A stretch of 64,000 nt of DNA from Campanula takesimana (GCA_026119855.1 JAOWBW010001912.1:98893-162892), one strand, 5' to 3'; numbered from the stretch's first letter, positions 42,865-54,960 are shown. The notes: generated by a model from the sequence alone, not told the origin. Numbers and translations are program-made.

Positions 42865-43815
42865 TTAGCCCTTCAGACATTTCCTGTGCCACTGATCCTT
42901 CCCCAAACGTTTTCCGTCACCTTTGGCTTTGCTGATGTTAGGAACCACTATCTTGGATACTGAATTTGCCAATCTTCCTGAAACTGTCTCTCCTACTTTG
43001 GGATTGATGACTCTATCGACCACGGGCTCCTTCTCCTTGGGGCGGATATCACTCCATTCATTGATCCTTGGAGAGGTCGCAGGATTGAGTATGTTGACAC
43101 TCGGGCCTTTGGCTGCGTCGTAGGCATGAGGGGGTTCAAGCTTTCCCTCCTTAATCAAACCCAGAATGATACGCTTCACAACAGGGAACTCGTCGGTATT
43201 ATGCCCATGGTAATTGTGGAAAGCGCATCTTTTGCTCTCATCAAGATACTTCTCGGGGTTCTTGGGTTGAAAGTTGACAAGGGGCTTTGTGAGGCCTTGC
43301 TTAACCAATCTCTCAAATACCTTGCTTATGGGCATTCCGAAATCCTCAAATCTTATGAAATGGGGTTTGGGTTGGCGTTTGGTCTTTCCTTTATCTCTGG
43401 CTGAGATGTGGTGGTGACGAGAATTACCGCCGCTCGAGGCACGGGGTTCCTTATATTTCTTTTGCCGTCTTTTTCCCAATACGTTACCCGTCTGTGGTGA
43501 ACCATGAGGACTCCGTGGAAGTGCATGGGCGTAGGCATACTCATAACCTCGGTTGCTCATAGGAATGTACATCAGAGGTATGCAATGAACTTGTGGTCCA
43601 AAAGGTCCCAGACCGTAGAAATGATACGGGTCTCCGTGGAGTCCAATGCTTGATTGAGTATCCATATATGGTGACTGAGTTCTTGGGATTTGATTGGATA
43701 TCTCGAACTGAGAGGGAGCATAATTAGGAAGATATCGTGGGAGTGATGGTTGAGGCACGATCGGTGTGATTGGTGAGACATGGGTGTTTTGAGTGTATTG
43801 TATTTGGGGATTTAT
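42865..43815 (-). pseudogene. gag, C-terminal part, of the Tat/Ogre-like element
   Basis: A minus-strand frame of about 316 residues contains FEDFGMPISKVFERLVKQGL, then a knuckle-like CAFHNYHGHNTDEF, then RIILGLIKEGKL. In Tat/Ogre gag the same layout occurs: a linker with 'LLPQLI..GLV' followed by CxxH...GHxTxxC and 'I..LI..G.L'. Here the last cysteine is replaced by Phe. The N-terminal part of the frame is Pro/Gln/Tyr-rich. Its 5' continuation lies at 52819-52307 beyond the copia insertion. The reading frame stays open up to the insertion point. Confidence 0.65.
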
Positions 43816-45298
43816 TGTTGGTAGTGGTGCCCTAGGCACGTTTAATAAACGTTGTAATTGTTATCATTTATTTCATATCAATAAAGAGATGTTTTGATTA
43901 TTATTGTTGTTCATGTTTACTTATAATAATCCCCGTCCCTAGTACTTGTTAAACACTAGCATAAAGGCTAAATGGTCATGGGATGATCATGTTAGATTTA
44001 TGGGTACTTGTTTGGAACAAGGTACTGGACATGACCCGCTGTATGAGATTTATGTCATGGTCTATGTCATACATATATCTCATATTAGTTATGTCATTTG
44101 AATCCTTAGACATGAAGTTATTATAGTCTTCCACTTGATGAACATTATGTTTGACATATTCAAACGCTACTTTTAACCGAGTAGTTATAAAGGGTATGAT
44201 TGGCATAATCGGAATCCCGTTGGGAAGAATAATAAGCTAAATGGATTTGTCCCTCCTCGGAGAGATGTCAAGCTTGGGCCTCTCGTAGGAATGATGTTGA
44301 TGAAATGTTCGGCCGGACTCAAATGAATTGATTGGATCAATGTCATTTGGATTATCAACATATTCGGAATCGAGAAAGTATTGAACAATACAAGTTGACC
44401 ATTTGACCATGACTTGTGTTCAATGACATCGTGGACAAAGGGATTATGACATATTCTAAAGGAATGCGAACTTGTATCTAGTTATACTATTTGGGTAGGT
44501 ATGACGGTTTGCTAGAACCTAATCATATCTTATGGGATCATGTTTGAGCTCATTGCCAACTTAGTATAATCCTAGAGGGTCACACACAATAGAACGAATC
44601 TTTAAAAGGACTATATTGGAATTTTTGGAAATTCTGGACTTTTCAGTAAAGTGGGCGACCGCACAGTTTGTACTGGGCGGCCGCACACTTAGCTCAGAAA
44701 TGTACCAGTTTTGTTTCAGAAGTTTGTGCGACCGCACAGATTGTTTTGGGCGGCCGCACAGTGCTGTCGGGTGGCAGATTCCTAATTTGATTTGGAAACG
44801 AATTTTGGAAGGATTTTGACACAAGTTTCCTATTTGGAATAGGTCATACTTGTGTATAAAAGACCAAATTCGGCCAGCACTCAAAGGACAATGATTTTGT
44901 GAGTCTCAAAGAGTTTGAGAGAGGGTTTATTTTGTTCCAAGACATTCTTGGTTGAGGAACAAAATAATACACAAAATAAATTCAATATAGTTCTTGCAAT
45001 TGTGAAAGTGTGTTTCACAATTTGGTCTAGCAACCAAGATCAAGAAGTTGCTTGATATTCGTTCGTGGTGTGGATACCGCTAGAGGGTGAAGCTCATCAT
45101 CTTCAAGGTTCGCGTTCTTGATCAAGTTTCAAAATCTCCACCAAGTTCAAAACTAGATATTCATAGCCATCAAAGGTTAGTTTATTCCTATGTTCATGTT
45201 ATTGTATTTGATTTAATCATATGAACGGATCTATGGGCTTTGGGTTTCAAAATTTTAAATGCTAAATTCCGCTGCGCATGTTACATCGAAACCCAACA
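43816..45298 (+). mobile_element. 5' LTR of the young copia element
   Basis: It starts TGTTGGTAGTGGTGCC and ends ATCGAAACCCAACA. It contains two pairs of a GGGCG(A/G)CCGCACA motif (44652-44760). TATAAAAGA at 44854 is a candidate TATA box. Confidence 0.93.
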
Positions 45299-45299
45299 G

Positions 45300-45311
45300 T
45301 GGTATCAGAGC
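45300..45311 (+). promoter_or_regulatory. Primer binding site (initiator tRNA-Met)
   Basis: TGGTATCAGAGC starts 1 nt after the 5' LTR. It is the usual plant copia PBS, complementary to the 3' end of initiator tRNA-Met. Confidence 0.9.
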
Positions 45312-46847
45312 CCCGTTCATGTTGATTAATTCAATACTTGGATCATGTTATGTGTATATAAATTGTTTATGTGCCTTACATGATATGAATATTGGAATAT
45401 GTGATGTTTATGTGTTATGTGATTTTATGTGGTTTATTGTTTTGCAACTTTAATCGCACGATTCAATCGCAATAAATAAATTATGGTGGATTCAGAATTG
45501 TTGATTATTAATTTTTGATTGGATCAAAGTTTTAATAATCGGGGAAAAACGATTTTGAGACAAAATTTTCGAACTTCAAAATTCTGTACATTCTGATCAG
45601 TTTGGGCGACCGCACAAAATAACTTGGGCGGCCGCACATCTTTGGGCGACCGCACAGTGAGTTTTGGGCGGCCGCACATGAGGATCAGATTGTCTGATTT
45701 TTGGTTGAAATCAGAATTTGGATTTTTCGAGAGATCCAACAAAACCAGTAACAGAACCAGTCCAGACTTGCTGATCTGGAATGGGTTTTGGGTAGTTGGT
45801 TTGTGTGAGGATCTTGGGGTTTGATTTTCCTATTTGTTTTAGTCTTGTGATTCTAAGATTGGTTCAAGGTTTGGATGGATAATCTGCGTTCATCGAGATT
45901 GTGTTTCCCAAACTTGATCGCAATCAAAGTTTAAAAGATAAAACGAAGTTAGGATTATGAAGAGTTCATAATTGCTAAAATTGAGAAACAAAGTTCTTGA
46001 TTCAATGATTGGAGATCCATGTGGAATTGTGAATGCAATTGGCCTACGTTCATCGAGACCATCTATTGCTTAGTTTCGGCCACATGGACTACTTTCTTGG
46101 TTTCTTGAATTAGTACGGGATTGTGGTTGCCTAATGGCTTAGTTCGACCGCACTTCTTGTTGTCTTGATTTGGAGATAATGACCAAAGTTGAAATAGTCT
46201 CATCCTCATAATTATAGAGAAACTAATGACACATAAATACCATGCTTAAATTAATGGAGATTAATTTAATGACTAAACTTGATGTGTAACATGTTTATAT
46301 TATGTGCTCATAAATGTGTTATATGCTATATGTGATGAACCTTCAAAGAAAATTTTAAGTCTTTTTGCCATACCATGATTAAAACACTTGTTTATACATG
46401 AATAATTTTATGTGGGCTCGCCAAAGCGAGGTGCATTGATTTTATTCATGTTTGAGCAAGATGAGTGAATAAGAGTTTCCTATGCGTTTAAAATGGTTGG
46501 ACTTAATTAAGCGTCAAAACAGTTTTGGGCTTAAGGCAAAGATGAGATTTAACATGCTTTTTGAAATTGGATTTCTTAAAGAATCTCATGAAAATAACTG
46601 AGAGTCATATGAGATATGATTGACAAGAGTTGTCTACCTAATTAATTTAATTCTGAGCGGTGCGCCAAAGCGTACTCAAAATTAGATTAAAGCGGGATCT
46701 CAACCCATTTAAATTATACTATACATTGGATGTATAATGAAGGTTGTATAATTTGGTGGGAGTATTTTGTTTTAAAATACATCATTTATCTCTTTAATGA
46801 AAACCGGTACTTATTAAATTTTGGAAATTTTTGCATATTTGTAGATA
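45312..46847 (+). other. Long untranslated leader of the young copia element
   Basis: About 1.5 kb separate the PBS from the gag-pol ATG without a convincing ORF. The leader contains four more copies of the GGGCG(A/G)CCGCACA motif (45604-45678). Confidence 0.7.
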
Positions 46848-49800
46848 ATGACTAATAACACTCAATCAATGTCGTTGCGATCGATCCTTGAGAAGGATAA
46901 GCTCGAAGAGAATGGTACAAACTTTATGGATTGGATCCGTAGCATAAGAATTGTTCTTAGGCAAGAAGACAAGTTGTACATTCTCGATGGGCCTCTCCCT
47001 GCTGAACCACCGCCTACTGCCCCTAGGGTAGAAAGAGACAATTACAAGAAACATCGCAATGATTCTAGAGATGTAAGTTGTCTCATGCTTGCTGCTATGT
47101 GTTCAAAACTCCAACAAAGTTTGGAACATTTGGAAGCCTATGAGATAGGCGTGGAGTTGAGAACCATGTTTCAAGAGCAAGCTAGGCAAGAGAGGTACAA
47201 GACCATTGTTGCATTCACTACTTGTAAAATGAATGAAGGGCAACAAGTGAGTCCTCACTTTCTTAAAATGAAAGGTTATGTAGAGCATCTTGAGAAACTT
47301 GGCTATCCAATCCCATTGGAGCTAGCCACGGATCTCATTCTTAATTCATTGCCTAAAAGTTATAATCAGTTTGTGATGAATTATAACATGCATGGAATGG
47401 ATAAGAATCTCTCTGAGTTGCATGGGATGCTAAAAACTGCAGAGATGAAAATTGTGGAGAAAGGTTCTCCCGTGCTCTTGGTTCATGATGGGAAGAAGGC
47501 TGGTGCCAAAGGAAAGGGTAAGGCAAAAGTTGTCAAACCCAAAATAAGCAAGGCAAAGGTTGCCAAGGCTTCTGAGGCAAAACCTGATTCACAAAAGGAT
47601 GCAATATGTTTCCATTGTCAAGAAATTGGTCATTGGAAACGTAATTGCAAGGCTTTCTTGGAAGAGCAAAAGAAGAAGAAGAGCAGCAAGGCTGCGTCGA
47701 CTTCAGGTATCTATATGATAGATATTCTCCTTTCTACCACTGATTCTTGGGTATTGGATACCGGATGTGGTTCTCACATTTGTCTAAATGTGCAGGGACT
47801 AAAGAATAGGAGACTGCTTAAAGAAGGTGAAGTAGATCTACGCGTGGGGAATGGAGCAAGAGTTGCTGCATTAGCCGTAGGGACTTATGAAGTCACTTTA
47901 CCTTCCGGATTAATTCTTGTTTTGAACAATTGTTATTATGTTCCGGATTTAAGCAGAAATATTATTTCAATTTCTTGTTTGGATAATGAAGGTTTTAAGT
48001 TTCTTATTGAGAATAAGAAATTTTCTATTTATTTAAATGATGTGCTTTATGGTATTGCTAATTCATTTAATGGCCTTTATATCTTGGATGTCAAGAATGA
48101 AAATAATGTCTATCATGTAAATAAGAAATCTAAACCTAATGATGTAAATCATACTTATTTGTGGCATTGCCGTCTTGGTCATATTAATGAGAAGCGTATC
48201 TCAAAACTCCATGGGGACGGACTTTTGGGTTCATGTGACTTAGAGTCATATGATACTTGTGAGTCGTGTCTTCTTGGAAAAATGACTAAGACACCTTTTA
48301 CCAAGTTGGGTGAAAGGGCAAGCGACTTATTGGGGTTGATACATTCCGATGTATGCGGACCATTAAGTAGCAATGCTAGGGGAGGATTTCAATACTTCAT
48401 AACCTTCACTGATGATTATAGTAGATTTGGGTATGTTTACCTAATGAAACATAAGAGTGAAGCATTTGAGATATTTAGAATATTTCAAAATGAAGTAGAA
48501 AAACAACTTGGCAAAAGTATTAAAGCACTTCGATCAGATCGTGGTGGTGAATACTTAAGTCAAGAATTTGATGATCATCTAAAGAATTGTGGAATAGTTT
48601 CACAATTGACTCCACCCGGAACACCACAATGGAATGGTGTGTCCGAGAGGAGGAATCGGACTTTGTTAGACATGGTTCGATCAATGATGAGTCAAGTTGA
48701 TCTTCCAATATCCTTTTGGGGTTACGCCCTAGAAACCGCTGCTTTCACACTAAATCGTGTTCCAACTAAATCGGTTCAAAAGACTCCATATGAGATGTGG
48801 AGCGGAAAGAAGCCTTGTCTATCTTTCATGAAGATTTGGGGTTGTGAAGTTTTTGTCAAAAGACTTATCTCAGACAAACTTGCACACAAATCTGATAAAT
48901 GTATTTTCGTGGGATATCCTAAGGAAACTAAAGGATATTACTTTTACAACCGAGAGGACAACAAAGTGTTTGTTGCCCGAACTGGTGTCTTTCTAGAGAA
49001 AGAGTTTCTCTCTAAAGAAATCAGTGGGAGTAAAATAAATCTTGAAGAAATTCGAGACCCAGAAAATAACATTGAACCAATAGTGGAACGGGAACAAGAA
49101 CCACAAGGAGTTGTGGAACCTGTTCAAAGTACACAAGCAACTCGCAGATCTAGTAGGTTACGATCCGAGCCCGAGAGATATGGATTTCTCGTAACGGATA
49201 GTAATGAGGTAGAAATCATTGAGAATGATGAACCGTCAACCTACCAAGAGGCGATGTCTTCTCCTGATTCGGACAAATGGCTTGGAGCCATGGAATCCGA
49301 ATTGCAATCCATGCAAGACAATCAAGTTTGGAATTTGATTGATGCGCCCGAAGGTGTAAAAACCATAGGATGCAAATGGGTCTTCAAGAAGAAGACTGAC
49401 ATGGATGGGAAGGTGCATACTTACAAAGCTAGGCTTGTAGCGAAGGGTTATAGGCAAGTTCATGGTATTGACTATGATGAGACCTTTTCACCCGTAGCAA
49501 TGATCAAGTCTATAAGAATTTTGCTTGCCATTGCCGCATATCATGACTATGAAATATGGCAGATGGACGTCAAAACCGCTTTCCTGAATGGAAAACTTCA
49601 AGAGGATGTGTATATGACACAACCAGAAGGTTTTGAACAAGATTCTAAGGTATGCAAATTGCAGAGATCCATCTATGGATTGAAGCAAGCTTCAAGGAGT
49701 TGGAATCTCCGTTTTGATGAATCGGTCAAAGAGTTTGGTTTCATCAAGAACGAAGATGAGCCTTGTGTATACAAGAAGATTAGTGGGAGCATAGTGCTAT

Positions 49801-50804
49801 TCCTTATCTTATATGTGGATGACATATTGCTCATTGGAAACGACATTCCTACACTTCAGTCTGTGAAGACTTGGTTAGGAAAATGCTTCGCAATGAAAGA
49901 TATGGGTGAAGCCGCATATATTCTTGGCATTAAGATCTATAGAGATAGATCAAGGAGGATACTTGGTTTAAGCCAAAGTACATACATCGACAAGGTCATT
50001 AGAAGATTCCGTATGGAAAATTCTAAGAGAGGTACCTTGCCCGTGTTACATGGAGTTTCTCTAAGCAAGACTCAATGTCCTAAGACAAAAGATGAGCGTG
50101 AGAAAATGAATGATGTTCCATATGCTTCGGCAATTGGGTCCATCATGTATGCCATGATTTGTACTAGGCCGGATGTATCTTATGCTTTGAGCATGACAAG
50201 TAGATACCAATCCGACCCTGGCGAAAATCACTGGATAGCTGTAAAAGCGATTCTTAAGTACTTGAGAAGAACTAAAGACTCGTTTTTGGTCTATGGAGGA
50301 ATGGAAGATGATCTCGTTGTAAATGCTTACACGGATGCAAGCTTCCAAACCGATAAAGATGATAGCCGATCGCAATCGGGTTTTGTGTTTATGTTAAATG
50401 GTGGAGCTGTAAGCTGGAAGAGTTCCAAGCAAAGTACAACCGCTGATTCTACAACAGAAGCTGAGTATATTGCTGCATCGGATGCTGCAAAAGAAGCTGT
50501 TTGGATTAAGAAGTTCATAACTGAACTTGAAGTGGTTCCTAGCATTGCTAATCCAATAGACCTTTATTGCGATAATAATGGTGCTATTGCTCAAGCAAAG
50601 GAACCAAGAGCACATCAGAAATCCAAACACATACTTAGGCGTTTTCATATCATTCGAGAAATCGTTGATAGGGGAGACGTAAATATATGCAGAGTACCTA
50701 CTGATGACAATGTTGCGGACCCGCTAACAAAGGGACTTCCACAAGCTAAACATGATGGTCATGTTAGGTCCATGGGTATTAGATACATGGGAGATTGGGC
50801 CTAG
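46848..50804 (+). CDS. Ty1-copia gag-pol polyprotein, intact
   Basis: This single ORF of 1,318 residues encodes everything needed for retrotransposition. Gag occupies about residues 1-250, with a CCHC knuckle (CFHCQEIGHWKRNC, about 255). Protease follows (WVLDTGCGSHIC, about 302). The pre-integrase domain has LWHCRLGHINEKRISKL. The integrase D,D,E lies in HSDVCGPL (about 500), RSDRGGEY (about 564) and GVSERRNRTL (about 598). Reverse transcriptase spans about 840-1085 with YVDDILL near 989. RNase H has TEAEYIA (about 1202) and CDNNGA (about 1241). Integrase before reverse transcriptase defines Ty1-copia order. No stop or frameshift is seen and all catalytic residues are present. The lineage within copia is not certain. 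Expression would start in the 5' LTR. Confidence 0.97.
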   Translation: MTNNTQSMSLRSILEKDKLEENGTNFMDWIRSIRIVLRQEDKLYILDGPLPAEPPPTAPRVERDNYKKHRNDSRDVSCLMLAAMCSKLQQSLEHLEAYEIGVELRTMFQEQARQERYKTIVAFTTCKMNEGQQVSPHFLKMKGYVEHLEKLGYPIPLELATDLILNSLPKSYNQFVMNYNMHGMDKNLSELHGMLKTAEMKIVEKGSPVLLVHDGKKAGAKGKGKAKVVKPKISKAKVAKASEAKPDSQKDAICFHCQEIGHWKRNCKAFLEEQKKKKSSKAASTSGIYMIDILLSTTDSWVLDTGCGSHICLNVQGLKNRRLLKEGEVDLRVGNGARVAALAVGTYEVTLPSGLILVLNNCYYVPDLSRNIISISCLDNEGFKFLIENKKFSIYLNDVLYGIANSFNGLYILDVKNENNVYHVNKKSKPNDVNHTYLWHCRLGHINEKRISKLHGDGLLGSCDLESYDTCESCLLGKMTKTPFTKLGERASDLLGLIHSDVCGPLSSNARGGFQYFITFTDDYSRFGYVYLMKHKSEAFEIFRIFQNEVEKQLGKSIKALRSDRGGEYLSQEFDDHLKNCGIVSQLTPPGTPQWNGVSERRNRTLLDMVRSMMSQVDLPISFWGYALETAAFTLNRVPTKSVQKTPYEMWSGKKPCLSFMKIWGCEVFVKRLISDKLAHKSDKCIFVGYPKETKGYYFYNREDNKVFVARTGVFLEKEFLSKEISGSKINLEEIRDPENNIEPIVEREQEPQGVVEPVQSTQATRRSSRLRSEPERYGFLVTDSNEVEIIENDEPSTYQEAMSSPDSDKWLGAMESELQSMQDNQVWNLIDAPEGVKTIGCKWVFKKKTDMDGKVHTYKARLVAKGYRQVHGIDYDETFSPVAMIKSIRILLAIAAYHDYEIWQMDVKTAFLNGKLQEDVYMTQPEGFEQDSKVCKLQRSIYGLKQASRSWNLRFDESVKEFGFIKNEDEPCVYKKISGSIVLFLILYVDDILLIGNDIPTLQSVKTWLGKCFAMKDMGEAAYILGIKIYRDRSRRILGLSQSTYIDKVIRRFRMENSKRGTLPVLHGVSLSKTQCPKTKDEREKMNDVPYASAIGSIMYAMICTRPDVSYALSMTSRYQSDPGENHWIAVKAILKYLRRTKDSFLVYGGMEDDLVVNAYTDASFQTDKDDSRSQSGFVFMLNGGAVSWKSSKQSTTADSTTEAEYIAASDAAKEAVWIKKFITELEVVPSIANPIDLYCDNNGAIAQAKEPRAHQKSKHILRRFHIIREIVDRGDVNICRVPTDDNVADPLTKGLPQAKHDGHVRSMGIRYMGDWA

Positions 50805-50818
50805 GGCAAGTGGGAGAT
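50804..50818 (+). promoter_or_regulatory. Polypurine tract of the young copia element
   Basis: The sequence gggcaagtgggagat lies directly before the 3' LTR and overlaps the end of the gag-pol stop region. Confidence 0.8.
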
Positions 50819-52301
50819 TGTTGGTAGTGGTGCCCTAGGCACGTTTAATAAACGTTGTAATTGTTATCATTTATTTCATATCAATAAAGAGATGTTTTGA
50901 TTATTATTGTTGTTCATGTTTACTTATAATAATCCCCGTCCCTAGTACTTGTTAAACACTAGCATAAAGGCTAAATGGTCATGGGATGATCATGTTAGAT
51001 TTATGGGTACTTGTTTGGAACAAGGTACTGGACATGACCCGCTGTATGAGATTTATGTCATGGTCTATGTCATACATATATCTCATATTAGTTATGTCAT
51101 TTGAATCCTTAGACATGAAGTTATTATAGTCTTCCACTTGATGAACATTATGTTTGACATATTCAAACGCTACTTTTAACCGAGTAGTTATAAAGGGTAT
51201 GATTGGCATAATCGGAATCCCGTTGGGAAGAATAATAAGCTAAATGGATTTGTCCCTCCTCGGAGAGATGTCAAGCTTGGGCCTCTCGTAGGAATGATGT
51301 TGATGAAATGTTCGGCCGGACTCAAATGAATTGATTGGATCAATGTCATTTGGATTATCAACATATTCGGAATCGAGAAAGTATTGAACAATACAAGTTG
51401 ACCATTTGACCATGACTTGTGTTCAATGACATCGTGGACAAAGGGATTATGACATATTCTAAAGGAATGCGAACTTGTATCTAGTTATACTATTTGGGTA
51501 GGTATGACGGTTTGCTAGAACCTAATCATATCTTATGGGATCATGTTTGAGCTCATTGCCAACTTAGTATAATCCTAGAGGGTCACACACAATAGAACGA
51601 ATCTTTAAAAGGACTATATTGGAATTTTTGGAAATTCTGGACTTTTCAGTAAAGTGGGCGACCGCACAGTTTGTACTGGGCGGCCGCACACTTAGCTCAG
51701 AAATGTACCAGTTTTGTTTCAGAAGTTTGTGCGACCGCACAGATTGTTTTGGGCGGCCGCACAGTGCTGTCGGGTGGCAGATTCCTAATTTGATTTGGAA
51801 ACGAATTTTGGAAGGATTTTGACACAAGTTTCCTATTTGGAATAGGTCATACTTGTGTATAAAAGACCAAATTCGGCCAGCACTCAAAGGACAATGATTT
51901 TGTGAGTCTCAAAGAGTTTGAGAGAGGGTTTATTTTGTTCCAAGACATTCTTGGTTGAGGAACAAAATAATACACAAAATAAATTCAATATAGTTCTTGC
52001 AATTGTGAAAGTGTGTTTCACAATTTGGTCTAGCAACCAAGATCAAGAAGTTGCTTGATATTCGTTCGTGGTGTGGATACCGCTAGAGGGTGAAGCTCAT
52101 CATCTTCAAGGTTCGCGTTCTTGATCAAGTTTCAAAATCTCCACCAAGTTCAAAACTAGATATTCATAGCCATCAAAGGTTAGTTTATTCCTATGTTCAT
52201 GTTATTGTATTTGATTTAATCATATGAACGGATCTATGGGCTTTGGGTTTCAAAATTTTAAATGCTAAATTCCGCTGCGCATGTTACATCGAAACCCAAC
52301 A
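50819..52301 (+). mobile_element. 3' LTR of the young copia element
   Basis: It is the same length as the 5' LTR, and compared blocks are identical at a constant offset of 7,003 bp. Confidence 0.95.
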
Positions 52302-52306
52302 TTTAT

Positions 52307-52819
52307 GGGGGGCAACCCAAGGGTGATGTTGGATCTGGGGTGAGGCAAGGTGTAGTGAGCCTGAGTGGGAGGTAAGCTTTGGGATAGAGAATGAGGGGAT
52401 TTGGTGTTTTCGCGAGGTTGAGGGGGTGGAGTTTGGTTGCAATTCGGAGGTTGGGTGACTTCGACCTCTTCCTTGTGGTCAGAAATTTCAATGAAGGATC
52501 CATCTGTCTGAAACAAAACCTCAACACCCTTCCGTCTCATCGACTCAACAAATCGGTCCCGTGCTTTCTCGTGGTGTAACTTGGTAATCTCTTCCTTAGC
52601 CTTGGAGGCTTCTAAAGCTTGGAGCAACTCTTCTTTGGTTGGACTGGTCTGATCATCTGCGGTATCACTTCCCCAACTGCTTTCCTCTGAGCTGGTCGTT
52701 CCGAGGTACCGGAGTAGAGGTGTTGTAGCGACTGAGGAACTGTCAGACTCAATGCTGGACAGGCGGTGACACGGTGCTCTTTTCCACTTCATTCTTGCTG
52801 CGGCAGAGAAAGAATGCAA
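52307..52819 (-). pseudogene. gag, N-terminal part, of the Tat/Ogre-like element
   Basis: A minus-strand ORF of about 170 residues starts MHSFSAAARMKWKRAPCHRL. It has an acidic/Ser-rich start, a charged helical segment (KEELLQALEASKAKEEITKL) that may form a coiled coil, and a Pro-rich end that runs into the copia insertion. With the insertion and one copy of the TTTAT duplication removed, the frame would pass into the C-terminal part. The capsid-like core typical of full Tat/Ogre gag is not evident. Confidence 0.55.
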
Positions 52820-53099
52820 CTTAGGCTCGGGTAAACATTGGGCGAATGCTCATGCTACTGATTGGAAATGACCGTTGGGGTGAAAGGTGGACGGGATCAA
52901 ATGGGATCTTAAATCTGTTCGAGATTCAAACGGGGGTCTACTTACAAGGTTGTAACAGACTTCTTGGGTGGCAACGGGGATCCATTCAAAGACTTGACTG
53001 GCATTCTGGGAGGATAAAGGGGGATCCTTCCAAGACTTGACTTCCTAGGGGACTATTCCTAGGGGTTTAGCGGGGACCTCGGGGACAGCGCCTAAGGTC

Positions 53100-53440
53100 T
53101 TGACGGGAATCTTAACGGGGTCTCGGAGGACAGCGGGGGTCCGTCCAAAGACTTAACGAAATCACATAGCGGAGGTCTTGGAGGACAACGGGGGTCCGTC
53201 CGAAGACTTAACGAAATCACAAGCGGAGGTCTTGGAGGACAACGGGGGTCCGTCCAAAGACTTTAACGAAATCACATAGCGGAGGTCTTGGAGGACAACG
53301 GGGGTCCGTCCAAAGACTTAACGAAATCACATAACGGAGGTCGTGGAGGACAACGGGGGTCCGTCCAAAGACTTTAACGAAATCACATAACGGAGGTCTT
53401 GGAGGACAACGGGGGTCCGTCCAAAGACTTAACAAAGTGA
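53100..53440. repeat. 56-57-bp tandem array, about 6 copies
   Basis: The unit contains 'ggaggtcttggaggacaacg', 'ggggtccgtccaaagactt' and 'aacgaaatcaca'. It lies in the 5' untranslated region of the Tat/Ogre-like element, between PBS and gag. Confidence 0.9.
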
Positions 53441-54942
53441 CATTTATTAACGCAAGAATGTGTCGAAGACAAGAAACAAAGAACGGAGCAAGCTCATGCC
53501 ACGTGCAATTATTTATTCGTTCAACTTTACTTAAAACACATTTTTATTCCTAAATGGTTGGAAAAGATTCCTCTTCTTTTTCGCAACTATTATATATCCT
53601 GGATCAGTGGAGGCCATGACTACGCCTATAGACCCCTCGTTTTTCACCTGCCTTGCACACTCCCAAGGATGGACTGTCCCGGGCGAGGGTCCTATAGGGC
53701 AAGCGGCTTCCACCGGCCGAAATTAACGAACCTAGTGTCTAGTGCGTCGCAAGATTCCCAATGCGTGAGCCATTCCAATCATGATTAAGCCCCGGTTAAG
53801 GTCGAGATTCGTCTTAGGGACTTAAGGGACTTCCGGCATAACCTCATCTTTGATGAGGGCTCTCGAACCTTATCCTTGGGATTAATGATGATTAGTATGG
53901 ACCATTCATTAGGGATTGACAACACGGTGTCACCCTATCCTTAATACATGACTTAGGTTAATTACGGTCAACATTAACGCGTAAGTCAAGGACCGGGTCA
54001 AAATTGACCATGGTCACACTTGCTTTCACAGGGAGTCATGACCCGGGCACTAACTTGGCCATGATTAACCTTAGACACGCATTAAGGATGTGGCAACGTG
54101 AGCTAGACCAAAAACTAACCGAAGTCACGGTATTTGGGTGTCACAGACATGTGTGGTTGACTCGGCTCGGAAGGGGAGGTGGAATGGACCCGTGCGCGCT
54201 CGAAGGGAACAAGAGCGTCAATCGAGCTGCATCTGGCATCCATCCCGGGTTTAAAGGGTATTTGGAACGTGCAAGGTCAAGTGAGCGTTGTGTGAAGTCA
54301 TTCTATATTCCCTTTCGAGTCAAAATAGAAATTTTCAATCCGTTTTTCAATATTATGAACAAGACATGAGCAAGATATGAACAAATATGGGCAAGCATGG
54401 AATAAGCAATTTGTACAAGCAATCAATCATATAATATGAACAAGTGAGGACCAAAACTTTGTACATGTAACAATTGTGCACAACCAAGAATTTTTGAAAG
54501 CCAAACATTTTTACAAGAAGAGCAATTCATTTGAAAGCCATTTGAACAAATCAAGTTGTGCACAACAAAAAGAGGGTTTTGAAAACAAAGAAATTTTTCA
54601 AGAAGGGTTATGCACAATGAGGCTTTGAAAACCTATTTTATTTTCCCAAAAGATTGTGCATAACCAAGCTTTGGCCAAAAGAATAAAGGTAATGTGCACA
54701 AGTAAGGCTGTAAATTTGGAACCTGGACAAGCAGAAGCAAAAGGCAATTCAGAAGTTTCTGCAACTTCTGATCATCAAGCCCCAGTTTATTGCATTTCCA
54801 GAACAGTTTCCACTCCAGAAAATTCAAACAGAAACTCAGCACACACAAAACAACACAAAAGTTAACGAAAACGGGGGACGGGAGTTTGAACCACACATAA
54901 ATGTCCCCAAAGCTTCAAAAAAGAAGTTTGAGAACATTTGAC
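53441..54942 (-). other. 5' untranslated region of the Tat/Ogre-like element
   Basis: No gene is supported. Short ORFs on both strands have no recognisable domains. The segment 52820-53100, left of the tandem array, is similar non-coding leader. Confidence 0.5.
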
Positions 54943-54960
54943 TCCCCAGCGGAGTCGCCA
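54943..54960 (-). promoter_or_regulatory. Primer binding site of the Tat/Ogre-like element
   Basis: The minus strand reads TGGCGACTCCGCTGGGGA 1 nt after the LTR end (CTTACA). This is the PBS type seen in Tat/Ogre elements. The tRNA is probably tRNA-Arg, from memory. Confidence 0.75.

Larger units (their letters stand above)
43816..52301 (+). mobile_element. Complete, young Ty1-copia retrotransposon
   Basis: The 8,486-bp element has two LTRs of exactly 1,483 bp (43816-45298 and 50819-52301), a perfect 5-bp target duplication TTTAT (43811-43815 and 52302-52306), a PBS, a polypurine tract and one uninterrupted gag-pol ORF. The LTRs show no length difference, and every segment I compared was identical, so the insertion is recent. 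It sits in the gag of the Tat/Ogre-like element. Confidence 0.95.

Noticed and set aside
43976..44884. Small minus-strand ORFs repeated at 50979-51887
   Set aside because: They are identical because they lie in the two LTRs of the copia element; they are not genes.
42865..52819. Two separate minus-strand genes flanking the copia element
   Set aside because: The young copia insertion with its TTTAT duplication splits one frame; both pieces belong to the gag of the same older element.
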